Part shown: one piece after another, positions 11,469 to 23,590 of the stretch
Layout: each line of letters begins with the position of its first letter
How positions within the stretch are numbered: position 1 is the first letter of the stretch
From: Vitellaria paradoxa
Lineage: Eukaryota; Streptophyta; Magnoliopsida; Ericales; Sapotaceae
Direction of reading: 5' to 3'
Length of the DNA stretch: 64,000 nucleotides
NCBI GenBank assembly: GCA_019916065.1
Contig: CM034239.1
Span: forward strand, 44,904,663-44,968,662
Program-made: the position numbers and the translations under genes
The notes under the pieces: model-generated
Database searches by the model: none
Told to the model about the DNA's origin: nothing
Seen by the model: only the letters and a program-made list of their open reading frames with translations

Positions 11469-14232
11469 TAAGTTAAAAATTCATGGGTTCTAAGGGGTTT
11501 CTAAAGTATGAATTATGAGGTGTTCATACAAATTGTGCTTGGGAGTTTTTAAGTGATTGATTTTGGGATGTTCACATAAGTGTGTTGAACACATTAGAAC
11601 CCATATGTGGGTGTATTGTTCTAATTTTTTGAACACCCTGATTTGGGGTTCTCATGGTTTATAAAATTTTAGATAGTAATACTCTTGTTAAAATATTGAA
11701 ATCTGAATTTGACATTTTTTAACAAAACCCTATTATTCATATTCCCAAATTCACATTGACTTATTTGAACTAATATTTTATTTATTTTTGGATAGTCTAC
11801 AATTTGAATTTTACTTGTTTGGACAAGTATTTTGAATGACATATATTTTGGATGATTTATAATATGGATGTAACTTATTTGGATTAGTATTTTTTAATAT
11901 CATTTTCGGAAGACTTTTTTTTGTGATTTGGATTTAAAGTATTTCAGAATTTATTATTATTATTTTTTTGTTAAATGATATTGGTGCTAAAAAAATTCTT
12001 AATTCATTTTTTTCTTTGTATTACTTCAATACATATAATAATATATTGTTTTATATGTATGTGTCTAATCACAACTATTGCAATGCTTGCTGCTTAATGA
12101 ATAAATAAGAGAATATATGTTATTATATATATTAATAAACATATCAAAACCTATTTAAAATAGTTCATTACTATAAACTCATGTTCCTAACATCTCTAAA
12201 CCTATACCAACCCACATTTTAAAAAACACTTTAAAACTCCCAAACACATCTTAATAGTCTATTTGAATGGAGTAAAATGGAAAGAGAAGAATGGATTAAT
12301 CATCACTTGTTTGTAAGTTTCTATAAGAAAGAAAAAAAAAAAAGAAAAGAAAAGGAAAGAAAAGTGAAAGTTAAAATTTAAAAAATTTTATCCTCCAAAA
12401 AGTTGGTGAAAATAGAGAGAAAAGAAAAGTGAATTAATAAAACTTTTAAATGATATATTTACTCATAAAATAAAGAATAAAAAAATTACAAACATATCCT
12501 AAGATTAAATAAATTAATAACTCTCTAACTTCTCTAATGATTTAATGGTAAAATAACAATATACACTTCATTTTCCTTCAATTTCTTCTCAACTCACAAA
12601 TAAAAAGAAAAAAAAGTTATTATTCTTTGTTTCCTAAACTTATAAACAAATAGAAAGAAAGAAAATATTATTTTTTTCTCCTAATTAATTTTTTCTTCTC
12701 TTTTTCTCTCCTAAATTAACAAAGGGGCATAGGTTATTTTGACACTAATTATCTATACTGATACTATTATAGGTTAAATACCAAGATTTAGTGAAACTAT
12801 TTTTTTATGAAACTTTTTTTATTTTTTTCATTAATGACCCTAAGCCTCCAATAGCCACTCAGAATTTGAAATATTTTTTCTATTAATGACCTCTAATCAT
12901 CAATAACCGCTCACAATTTAAAAGTGATATATAAGTAATTTTTAAACTTTTATAAGTTATTTAAGTAATTTTATCCTTTTATTTTTTTTGTTTTCCTTAT
13001 ATGCTATTTAACTACTAACTACTCTTATAATATTCTTTTGTTTTATCTAAATGCCCCTTAATCACTTACAATTTACTTAAATATTTTTAATTAATAATTA
13101 CTCATTATTTATTGTTAGAGAATTTTTTAAATTAAATAACAAATTAATTAATAATATGTACATAATTTTTAAATAAAAATTTGATAAAAATTCACATTCA
13201 TCGCATGTGTGTCAGTTTTTTTAATTTAAAAAAAAAAATAACAAATTAATTAATGATGTACAAGTTAGTAAAAAGTTACTAACTCGAGTACATTACGTGT
13301 GCATAAGCAAAACGAAATAAAAATAAAAATTCACGCACATTTAATCGATTGAATAAAAATTAAAAAAATTAAATAAATATTTATAATTTATAAAATTAAA
13401 ATATTTCGATTGATTGCCAACAAACTGCCAAAACAAACATGAGGAAGCATCACGATGATGAGATGCGTCTGAATTTCTCATATATCAATCATGATATTTT
13501 TTTTTTAAACTCATAATTTATTACAATCTTTAACGAAGTTCATAACTAATAAATAAATCGAGGGGATATAAACGGCTTGTCACGCATAATTTACTTAAAT
13601 CAAGAATTAAAGTTTGTTTAGAGACTTAAAAAGTAGTAAAAAATACTTAAAGTTATATTTTATAATTTTTAGTGTGTTTGGTAAAATTAAAAAATTTTTT
13701 ACTTTGTTACAGTAAAAAATAAAAAAAAAATTTACTAAACACATAAAAATTATCATTTTTTTATTTCGCTACCATAAAAAACTTACTAAATGCACAAAAA
13801 ATTATTACTTTTTTATTTCGTTATAATAAAAAATTTATTAAATACTTAAAAATTATAAAAAAAATTAAAAATTACACTTTACTTCGTCAAATACCCAAAA
13901 AAAAATACCAAAAATTATATTTATTTGTTAATTTTTAATCCTCCAAACGACTCTAAATATGTGTGATCCCTGTAAAAAAATGTATGCACGAGTCACGCGA
14001 GTTAATCAAGACAATCAATCATGATATTTTGTTTGGGTGGAGATATTTTGTCAAAGATAGAGAGAGTTGATGCGACAACTATCAACCGCGTTGATATTAT
14101 TATCTTCCCATCAAATCCATACATCTGAAACCCTCCCATTTCCTGTTAAATTCACCACGATCAGTGGTTTTCTCTCTGCACAGTTCCTCCGATTCCAAAT
14201 CTGTTTGGGGTTTGAAGAGAGAGAAGGAAAAC
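11469..14232. other. Gene-free AT-rich stretch upstream of the HSP20-like gene
   Basis: AT-rich intergenic DNA with homopolymer runs and no coding signature. The last 200 bases before 14233 are less AT-rich and should hold the promoter and 5' UTR of the HSP20-like gene. No TATA box could be assigned with confidence. Confidence 0.5.
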
Positions 14233-17200
14233 ATGGAGAGCCAAGCGGTGAGACGGAGAATTAACACCATCGCCGGCCACTTTGCCGCTGCCGATGATAT
14301 CTCCTGTGCCGCAGCCAACATTTTTCCGTTGGTAATAACGAAGCCCTTTTGATTAAGTGGTCCTTTTCTTTCTTAACTACTGTAAGCAAGTGTTGATGCT
14401 TGCAATTGATTATCGACGTTATTATTATTTTTTTTTTCAGTTAATTGACTTTGTATCGGCTTAGTAGACCACCAAACTTCCACTCTGAACTTAAAATATA
14501 TATCTTTAAGTTGCTTTGTATTTTATGGATTTGAAATCTGAGACTTTGGTGCTAATTATTCAAGTGTAACTGCTCTAATATAATTTTGTTGATTAAAATA
14601 TCATGGATTTGAGTAGTAACAGTGGTTTCATCATTTGAAGAAATAGCAGCACTACTACTTCGGTAAGTAATTATTCGATAAATTAACTCTCTAACTTATA
14701 TTTTAACACAATTTAATCTAAAATCTATGATTTAAAATCCCTAGATATTCAAACGGAGTTTTATATCTATATTCTCGATTAAAATGTAAACTTTGGTGTT
14801 AAATTTTAAAGTAATAAGAGTCAAATTCGTTGTCTTTTACATAATTTTTTAATGTTTGTAAGTGTAGTCTTTTAACAAAAAAATTAGCAAATATTAATGA
14901 TTTTCACATGTAGTACAGGATATAAAATAAATTACCCTTTTTTAAAAGGGCACTAAAGGGTTGTTAAGTAATAGATAGAAGGTCACAACATGTTATTGTT
15001 GTAATAAACTGTATTTGGATACAAGAACTTCCCAAATAATAAGTTTTGTGTTGCAGAAGCTCCAATTGTTAGTTGTCATTCATATATGCCTGTATATATG
15101 CGGTAATTTTAAAGAGAATGACGAATGATATCGGAGGAAAGAACGCCTGGAACTACCTATGTATATATATACACACATTGGGAAGGATAGCTAGAACAAT
15201 TAATGGGAGAGGACTTAAAGAGTGACCAATTCTTGTTACCAAGTTTTGTAGTGTTGTGAATTCCATAGAAAGACTTCTTCTCTCATTAGGTGGATTTATG
15301 AGAAAGTAAACCCCCCATGCTCAAAATAAGCCCGTAGTAAAGGAGCTCAGTTTTATTTATCGAAAGGGTAGTGGAACTCGGTTTTAGTATTTATTTAAAA
15401 TTTTTGAACTAGTTTGAAGAGGCATAAATTTTAGAATCTCCACAAAGGCAGTTTAAAAGTCGGGTGTCAAATAGTGAGATGCATATTGGACCACCAAATC
15501 AGCTGTTGATAATGTAGATAGTTGGCTGAGTTAAACTGATTGCAAAGTGAATTGATTTTGAAAATATGGAGTCTGGTTGCAGCTGCTGAGCACAATAACT
15601 TTTCTTAAGCTAGCACCATCATGACTACCAGTAAATTAGAATTGTGGGATTTTTGTGATTTTAGACATTTGGATTTCTGTGTGATATTTCAGTGTCCATT
15701 GAAATAATTAAGCATGATTCACACAGTTCAATTTTGATTTGCTTTTCTTACAAAATATCATTAAGATTTTCCAAACGGAGCTGATTAAGACTTACCACTG
15801 AAATTATGTTTGTTACGTGAAGGTGCTTAGTTAAATGAGTGGCCTTAGAGCAATGGTAAGGTTGTTCCAACTGACTCTCTTCAGGCCCCACAATGTCGGA
15901 GTCTCGTGCACTGAGTTACCTTTATTTGAAGGTGCACTGTTTCCTATAATCAAACTCTTATTGAGTCAAAGGAGTTTAGACCTTTGTTTACTCCATATAT
16001 AGGTATCTTGGTGTCAAAACAAGCCTAACACAGAGCTCTAATTAGTTAGCCGTGCCCTCGATGTTCAATGTATTTTTATGTGTTGTCTATCACAATTAGA
16101 TTAACTGATTACGGGGTTACTCCTGCATTCATTATTCCAATGGAAAGAAAATGATGTAAATCATGTGATGGTATGTTTTTGTGCAACTCCAAGTCAGTGA
16201 TTGCTTTAATAAAATTCAAGGCAGTCTCATATTACACATGCTTTTTTTAATATTTGCATAGTCTCATTATCATATTACAATGCTAGCCATGAAACTCCTA
16301 ATACATGCAATAGTCATTGAATTCTCTCTCTGTCTATATATATATATATATATATCGAAGCATGCGGCACTTAGTGTTTTGCATTCCTCTTTCTAGTTGC
16401 ACTTACTCAAATTGGTTCACTTGCCTGCTTGCCTTGCCTCAGAACTGCAGTGGTGGTTTGAACTCTGTAATCCGGAGGTCTGACAATCGAATGCATTTTG
16501 CGAGGCAAGGTTCTTGTTCTCAAGGTTGTTTCATGAGGCAGGCTTCAACAGAGCAGGTGGTTAATCTTGCGGCACTTAGTGTTATTGCATTCCTCTTTCT
16601 GGTTGCACTTATTCAAATTGGTTCACTTGCCTGCTTGTCTTGCCTCAGAACTGCAGTGGTAGTTTGGACACTGTAATCCGGAGGTCTGACAATCGAATGT
16701 ATTTTGCAAGGCAAGGTTCTTGTTCTCAAGGTTGTTTCATGAGGCAGGCTTCAGCAGAGCCAGTGGTAAATCTCTCTTCCTTTTAGTTGCTTCACTCCTG
16801 GTGTTTTACCATTTTTTTCATTCACTGATGCCCATGCCTTCTGCTGTACATTTTACAAATTTTCCAGTTTAGCTGTGCTCAGGCCACTATGCCTCTTAAA
16901 TGCGGTGGCTCTGCAAGCGAGGCCTCTTCCAATTATGTTGAGGCACCTTGTTTTTCTAGGCCTGCAAAAACGGAACCCAACTTCCCGAATGTTGGGGTCA
17001 TCCAATCAATGGTGCAAGAGTGCAATTTATCTTCTCCAGAACCTCCAAATTTTGCCACACCAAACAGAAGAATTAGTGGAGAGCGGAAAACGTGCTCCCC
17101 GAAGAAAATCCAAGCTTTTGAATCTGGTGGTAAGAAGTTATTGATATATAAACCTGTGACTATTTTGAACCATTCTTACTTCGAGATTTCCTTAGCAATC

Positions 17201-20200
17201 TTTTTTTACCCCTTTTAATGGACATCTAATAAAGACAAGTAGTTCCAAATCTAGATCTAGGGAAAGCGTGCTTTCTCGAAGCACCTACTCAGCTAGGACC
17301 AGACTCAACATTTTTACTTAGCATACTGTCTCAGGAGAAAGTGGGAACTTTTTATAACTATAGTAATAAAAAAAAAATTTTGAGAATAATTTGAAAAAAA
17401 ATTGAAATTATTTTAACAAAATTGGTAATTTCGGCAATGAATTGGCTTGTTTATACGTGCCACAACAGAAAAAGGACAGTTGCAAGTGGATAATGGGGCT
17501 GATTAACAAAATTATATAGGGCAGGATTAAACTAGTTATATATAATTAAAAAAAAAAAATTCAGTGGGTCCAACAGCCCATGCTGTGGGTCAGCCCATGA
17601 ACTCAACAAGAAGAGTAAATGTTGGTTGAATCCTCTAGTGCTCATGGAGGATTACATAGAAAGATGGCATTTTAAATGATTTTTAGAATATTGCAGTGAC
17701 CGGCAGATAGTATTGGACTTGAGTTTTGAAGTAATTGTCTCTTGAATGAACCTATGATTTACTGGAGCATGGATTTGTCGATTGCTTTTCTTTTCTTTTT
17801 AACACAAGTTGCATAATATAGAGTTCGACTGGTCCCCGAGGATGGATGTTGCAGAATCTGGATGCAATTACGTTCTTACAATAGAGCTTCCAGGCGTCTG
17901 TATCAGAGACATCAGAGTGGAGGTCAATGATCAAACGTAAGATGAGCTTTCGAAGATTTATACCCACAACTTCATTTGATGTTTTTTCTGTTTTCCTCCT
18001 TTTTAGTCAGCATGTTCTGTCTATTCACACGAAGCCTATAGGTGGGCGTAGGTGTTTGTTGGCTACCTATTCATCTAATATCATGATCGCAGATGTGGCA
18101 CTTTATATTGTTCTAAAGAAGTTATTTCCTAACAGCTTGACCGTGACTGGTAAAAACTCAACCCAATGGTGGAGTGTGGCAAGTTCAAATGACACTGTAT
18201 CTGCATATCACAAGAGGGAGATTTCACAAGGGTCGTACCAGGTTGCGTGGCCACTGCCAACTAATGTGAACAAGGACAGAGTCTCTGCAGAGTTTCTGTA
18301 AGTAGATTGATATCATTTGCCTTGGCTTCCAATTATGCATCTTTGGTTCGGATCACTGTACTACATAGATGGTGATTTTTTAAAAGCAAAGTTTTCCTTT
18401 TCCTTAATTTTGCGTCTCAGGCATATCATTTCACATATTAGATTACTGGTTTTGCCACTTGTTTGAATATACACATTTGACACAATTACTTGAAATATAA
18501 GAAAAAGGTAAAAAAATAAATAAAACTTAAAGAAGTATTGGTTCTAAGTTTTGGTTTATGCGATGCTTCAAAGTGTGAAGCTAGTGTTATAGTGTAGTGA
18601 TGGTGATGGCCTTTAGGGTATATTTTGTTGTGTCTTGGTATGCTTGAAACCTCTTTTTGATAAGTAATATGCTTGAAATCTCATTTGCTAAAATCATGGT
18701 GCATAAAAACTTTGCTCTCGTCATATAAATCTTGTGACACGTACCCATTCTATTTCTCACATGATCATGTCATATTTATTGCTCAATTAAACCAAACCCA
18801 ATTAAACCAAACCAAATTAAGCTTTTTCTCACTAGGTGGGGTCGGTTATATGGATTTGTCGACGCCAATTAGATCTGTTTAGGGGCATGTCCTCCGATAA
18901 ATCTAGGTAGGTCAGGTCATGTTTAATGGTTTTTTTCCAGCTTCTCTTGGGTTTTCCTCTACCTCTCCTACTCCTGGCAATCTCCATACTTTCACACCTT
19001 CTAACAGGTGCTTTTCCTGAACGCCTAATAATATGGCCAAACCATCTTAATCGGTTCTCTCTCATTTTATCTTCAATCGGTGCTATTCCTACTTTGCCCC
19101 TAATCTTCTCGTTCCTAATCCTATCTTTCCTTGTAATCCCACATATCCACCTTAGCATCCTTATCTCCGCAACTGCTATTTTTTTACCATGATTATGCTT
19201 TACTGCCCAATATTTTGATCCATATAGCAGCGCTAGTCTAACCGCTACCTTATAATACTTTCCTTTCACCTTGAGGGGGATTTTTCGATCGCACAAAATC
19301 CCTGAAGCACTCCTTCATTTGGTCCACCCAGCTTGAATCCTGTGACTTACATCAGGATCAATCTCTCCATCTTGTTGCACCATAGATCCAAGGTATCTAA
19401 ATTTATCTTTCTCTATAATCTTTTGTATGCCTAAACTTACTTCTATACTACCTGTTATTCTATTTTGACTAAACTTATATTCCATATATTCCGTCTTACA
19501 TCGGCTTAGCCTAAACCCTTTTGTCTCTAACGTATCTCGCCATAATTCTAGCTTAGCATTCACTCCTTCTCTCGTCTCATCTACTAAAACAATATCATCT
19601 GCAAATAGCATACACTACGGCACCTCATCCTGAATATGTCTTGTAATCTCATCCATAACTAAAGCAAACAAGTATGGGCTTAACGCTGAGCCTTGATGTA
19701 AACTAATCGTGATAGGGAACTCATTAATCTCTCTACCAGTCGTCCGTATAGATGTCATGGCTCTATCATACATGTCCTTTATCGCCTCAATATATGCGAC
19801 ACACGGTCCTTTCTTTTCCAATACTCTCCATAGAATCTCCCTAGGAACCCGATCATATGCCTTCTCTAAATCGATGAACACCATATGTAAATCTTTTTGA
19901 CATTCTCTATACTGTTCCATTAACCTCCTTAAGAGAAAGATAGCCTCCATGGTTGATCTTCCAGGCATGAAACCAAATTGGTTCTCTGAAACGTTTGTTG
20001 TCCTTCTTAGTCTTCTCTCAATAACTCTCTCACATAATTTCATCGTATGGCTCATCAATTTAATGCCGCGGTAGTTCGCACAATCCTGAATATCTCATTT
20101 GTTCTTGTATATGAGTATAAGGATACTTTTCCTCCATGCATCAGGCATCTTCTTGCTCTTTAGCACTACATTAAAAAGTTTTGTCAACCAACTTATGCCA

Positions 20201-21692
20201 TCCTCTCCTAAGCACCTCCAAACCTCAATAGGGATACCATCTGGCCCAACCGCTTTTTCATTTTTCGTCCTTTTTAATACTTCTCTTACTTCTTCCCTAC
20301 TAATTCTCCTATAGAACATAAAATTTAATTCTTCCCTAAAAGTGGTAAACTGCCCCAAATGTATGTCACTACTACTGCTTTCGTTAAATAACTTGTAGAA
20401 GTAACTCTTCCAACGCTCCTTTATCTCCTCTTCATTTACTAATACCTTTTTATCCTCATCCTTAATGCATTTAACTTGGTTTAAATCCTTAGTCCGTCTA
20501 TCTATAGATTTAGCAAGCTTGAATATCTCTCTTTCGCCCTCCTTAGTGTCAAGTCGCCTATATAAATCCTCAAATATCTTTGCCTTAGCCTCACTAACTG
20601 CCTTTTTGGTTTCTCTTCTAGCTTCTCTATACCTCTCCAAGTTCGCTTCATTTCGATCGTTTTGTCAAGATTTAAAACACTCTCTTTTAACTCTTATCTT
20701 GTCTTGGACGGCCTCGTTCCACCACCATGCCTCTTTCTGTGCTGGAGCACTCCTTTTGGATTCTCTTAAGACTTCTTTTCCAACCCTCCTAATACACTTT
20801 GCTACCTTATCCCACATAATATTTGCACACTCATTTACCGTCCAAATGTTTTCCTCTAGTACTCTTTCCCTGAATGCTGCTTGCTTATCACCTTTTAAGT
20901 TCCACCATTTAGTCTTTGAGCATGTATACGACTTCTTTTTACTAGCTCACCTTTGAAGCTACACATCTATGACCAACAACCTATGTTGGGCAGTTAAACT
21001 CTCCCCTAGTATAACTTTACAATCTTTACAAGTTACACGGTCTCTTTTCCTAGTTAAGAAAAAGTCAATCTGTGTCTTTGAGAAGCCATTCTTATAAGTC
21101 ACCAAATGTTCTTCTCTCTTCCTAAAAAAGGTGTTCGTCACTATGAGATCATAAGCCACTGCAAACTCCAAAATATCCTTCCCTTCTTCATTTCTATCAC
21201 TGTAACCATATCTTCCGTGTACTTCTATGTATCCATCTATGTCGTGTCCTATATGACCGTTCAAATCTCCTCCTATGAAGACCATCTCTCCTTGAGGTAT
21301 CTCTAATAACATTCTTTTCAAGTCTTTCCAAAACTTCTTCTTATGTACATTTCCTAAGTCCACCTGAGGGTATAAGTACGAATTACGTTTACTATCTCTT
21401 AGTTTAAAAAAATAAAAAAAACATTTGTACAGTGGAAACAGCAGACAAATATGGTACAAAATGATGCTAATTTATTCTTTTCCTTTTCAAACAAGTCACA
21501 CGTGTGTTCTTGTAATGGCCGTGTTCTTCGGACAGACACTGTCGCCATTGCAAAATTTTGGTTGTGTTTATATATATATATATATATATATGTAGTATTG
21601 TTTCTTGCACAAACACATATACATATATATGTATTGATGATTATTGTTGTTGCAGGGACGGACTTTTACGGATTACCATTCATAAACTTTGA
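14233..21692 (+). CDS. HSP20-like (alpha-crystallin domain) protein
   Basis: Exons modelled by phase: 14233-14331, 16443-16556, 16649-16765, 16868-17129, 17822-17936, 18136-18297, 21656-21692. All junctions are GT-AG and the frame stays open; 301 aa if both duplicated exons are used, 263 aa if one is skipped. The C-terminal third is an alpha-crystallin/HSP20 fold: [20 protein letters not shown], then [20 protein letters not shown], and a closing [12 protein letters not shown] in place of the usual G-V-L strand. The N-terminal part ([17 protein letters not shown], then Cys- and Ser-rich exons with [15 protein letters not shown]) is plant-specific and of unknown role. It resembles the non-canonical ACD proteins rather than classical small heat-shock proteins, which are shorter and have at most one intron. 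Client or partner is unknown. The last intron (3.4 kb) holds a LINE. AATAAA at 21832-21837 may be the poly(A) signal. Confidence 0.85.
16364..16770 (+). repeat. Tandem duplication of an exon with its acceptor intron
   Basis: Two adjacent copies of about 205 bp (16364-16568 and 16569-16770). Each contains GCGGCACTTAGTG, the intron end, the acceptor ..TTGCCTCAG and an exon (16443-16556; 16649-16765). Both exons are phase 0 at both ends and open. Copy 2 differs by a handful of substitutions, mostly amino acid changing (G to S, N-S to D-T, H to Y, T to A). Copy 1 ends at CAG|GTGGTT, while copy 2 reads CCAGTG|GTAAAT, so the second copy uses a slightly shifted and better donor. Confidence 0.9.
18781..21405 (-). 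mobile_element. RTE-clade LINE, 5'-truncated, antisense in intron 6
   Basis: Non-LTR retrotransposon lying antisense to the HSP20-like gene. The 3' end near 18781-18840 has a short repeated tail (CAATTAAACCAAAC-type units). The 5' end fades out near 21375-21405, inside the endonuclease domain, as expected for incomplete reverse transcription. The internal coding part is described separately. No clear target-site duplication was found by eye. Confidence 0.85.
18832..21400 (-). pseudogene. LINE ORF2-type endonuclease and reverse transcriptase, with stop codons
   Basis: One continuous minus-strand frame across about 2.5 kb. It holds the C-terminal part of an exonuclease/endonuclease/phosphatase-type nuclease ([11 protein letters not shown], later the [10 protein letters not shown] block), a linker ([11 protein letters not shown]), a reverse transcriptase ([24 protein letters not shown], the FADD catalytic box at about 19595-19605) and an RTE-type C-terminal region ([19 protein letters not shown]). 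At least six in-frame stops break it: 20959, about 20947, 20665, 20095, 19615 and 19315. No frameshift is needed between the fragments, since all start positions agree modulo 3. Several stops fall where the family has Trp, Gly or Arg. It is not functional. Confidence 0.88.
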
Positions 21693-22250
21693 GAATCTAG
21701 TGGTGGACACGGAAAGATACATATATATAAATAAATTAATCTATATATGTAATATCAGTGTTTGTGTAACAAAGTTTCTTCATGCACGTGTTAGCTATTG
21801 AACTCTCTATCAGCTTTTACCCTTGCGGTAAAATAAATGTAAAGATTTTATTGGCTGCGAGCCATTGTGGGCAATATTCTAAAATATTACAGTTTTGTGG
21901 AGCGTGTTAGATTGGATTTAGACATAAACTGTTTGAATGCTAATTGAGTTGTACGCTTATGGTGCACAACGCTGTTTACTTGTATTGTTGGATTGGGGTT
22001 TACGCGCGGTGCAAATTATAAGATTGGTTATTTGAAGTCTAGCATATAAAATTTATGAGGGTAAATATCATTTTAGCATTTGAGTTTTGCCTGAAATTTT
22101 GTTTTAAAATGAGTTATTTATTTATTTTTTTTATTTTTGTGATAATTAAAAATGCAAGTTTCTAATTGGCTACAATTTCTCATTTTAGTGATTATTTTGC
22201 TCCTGTAGAGGGGGATTGTAATAAATTTAAAATTTCAGCTTTTAGTTGTT

Positions 22251-22253
<3 letters not shown>

Positions 22254-22294
<41 letters not shown>
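22254..22294. repeat. (AAT)n microsatellite
   Basis: About 13 uninterrupted trinucleotide units in intergenic DNA downstream of the HSP20-like gene. Confidence 0.9.
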
Positions 22295-22295
<1 letters not shown>

Positions 22296-23019
22296 TCATG
22301 TTTTGAAATTAGATTTCGAGTAGAGTTCAAGAGGTTAAGATGAAATTTGCCGGATTTATTCTAAAATTATTTTAACAGTAGTACTGGGTGTGGTTGTATC
22401 ATCTGAGTGTTTTGATCTCTTCTCTAAATACGAGAATCGGATACGTAATTCAAACCTATAAATCTGAACTGATGCACGTAGTTTTGGATCTTACACCCCA
22501 AATTTCAATATTTTTGAAGACTTGTTTTGAAAATTCACCCATTGGATGTATTCATGGACTCGTTTTGAAGAGATTATGGGTTGGGCTCGGTTCTTGCTTT
22601 GGTAGCATTATTTACAATACAAGTGTACGATATATGTATGGTATATCTGACTTCTCATATAGTAAGAGTAAGACTTGAGGAGTGCACTTATAAGTTCACT
22701 CGTTTAATAATGTATGAACATTATGTCTAAAATAGACAATCCTCACTAAGGTATTTTTTTAATATTTTTCAAAATTTTTTAAATAAATTAAAAAAAATTA
22801 AAATTAAAATAATATAATTATCTAATTGGTCTTAAAAGAAATTAATGTAATTTCAATTACATTTAATTTTTTAAATTGTAATGAATAATTTCTATTTAAA
22901 AATAAAAAAACACTTACAATTTATCAATAAAATTAGAATTATTTAATGAATAAATTTTATTAATAAATAAATAATTAAATACTTATATGGAGGAAGAGAG
23001 ATAGAGGGGGAGTGGGGTT

Positions 23020-23590
23020 GGGGATAGGGATGGCAATGACCGAACCAAATCTGTTATTGACAAAATTGATCACTTGAACTGTAATTCGAAACCGAACTGG
23101 TAACCGAGCAGTTTCAATTTTGGGTAACCAAAATCGAATCGTTCATATAACCGAATCATTTGGGTAAACGATTTCATAAAAAAAAAATTTATTTTTTTTC
23201 TCTCCACTACTAGTACAAGGAAAACCAAAACAATAAATAAAATTAGAAGATCTAAAACAGATTCTAGCAACCATGGCAGTTTAGGTCCAAAACAAATATA
23301 AGGAAAACAAATACAAATTCCAGCAACAATGACAATCCCTACTAACAGTGACAATGCCTACTAATGACAATTCCAACAAATACATATTCCAACAACAAAA
23401 ACAAAAGCAAGCAGATCCAAAACAAATTCCAGCAACAGCACCCGTTAGCGATTTGGCTACCGGTTCAGTTCGGTTTGGTTATCATTTGAACTAAAATCGA
23501 ACCGGTATCTGTTCGGTTACCGATTTGATTATTTTTCGGTTACGGTTCGGATAAAAAAAAAAATCGATTTCAATTTGGTTACCCATTTGG
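23020..23590. mobile_element. Inverted-repeat remnant rich in CCGAACC/GGTTCGG blocks
   Basis: The left arm (23030-23180) has repeated ACCGAAC, GGTAACCGA and GGTAACCAAAATCGA words. The right arm (23455-23600) has the complements GTTCGGTTT, TCGGTTACCGAT and TTTGGTTACCCATTTGGTTC. The two arms can pair, enclosing a CAA-rich spacer. It looks like a decayed foldback element or MITE. Ends and TSD were not resolved. Confidence 0.4.

Noticed and set aside
18926..20956. Plus-strand Leu/Ser/Phe-rich frames that look like membrane proteins
   Set aside because: They are the complement of the LINE reverse-transcriptase frame; hydrophobic composition is an artefact of reading it backwards.
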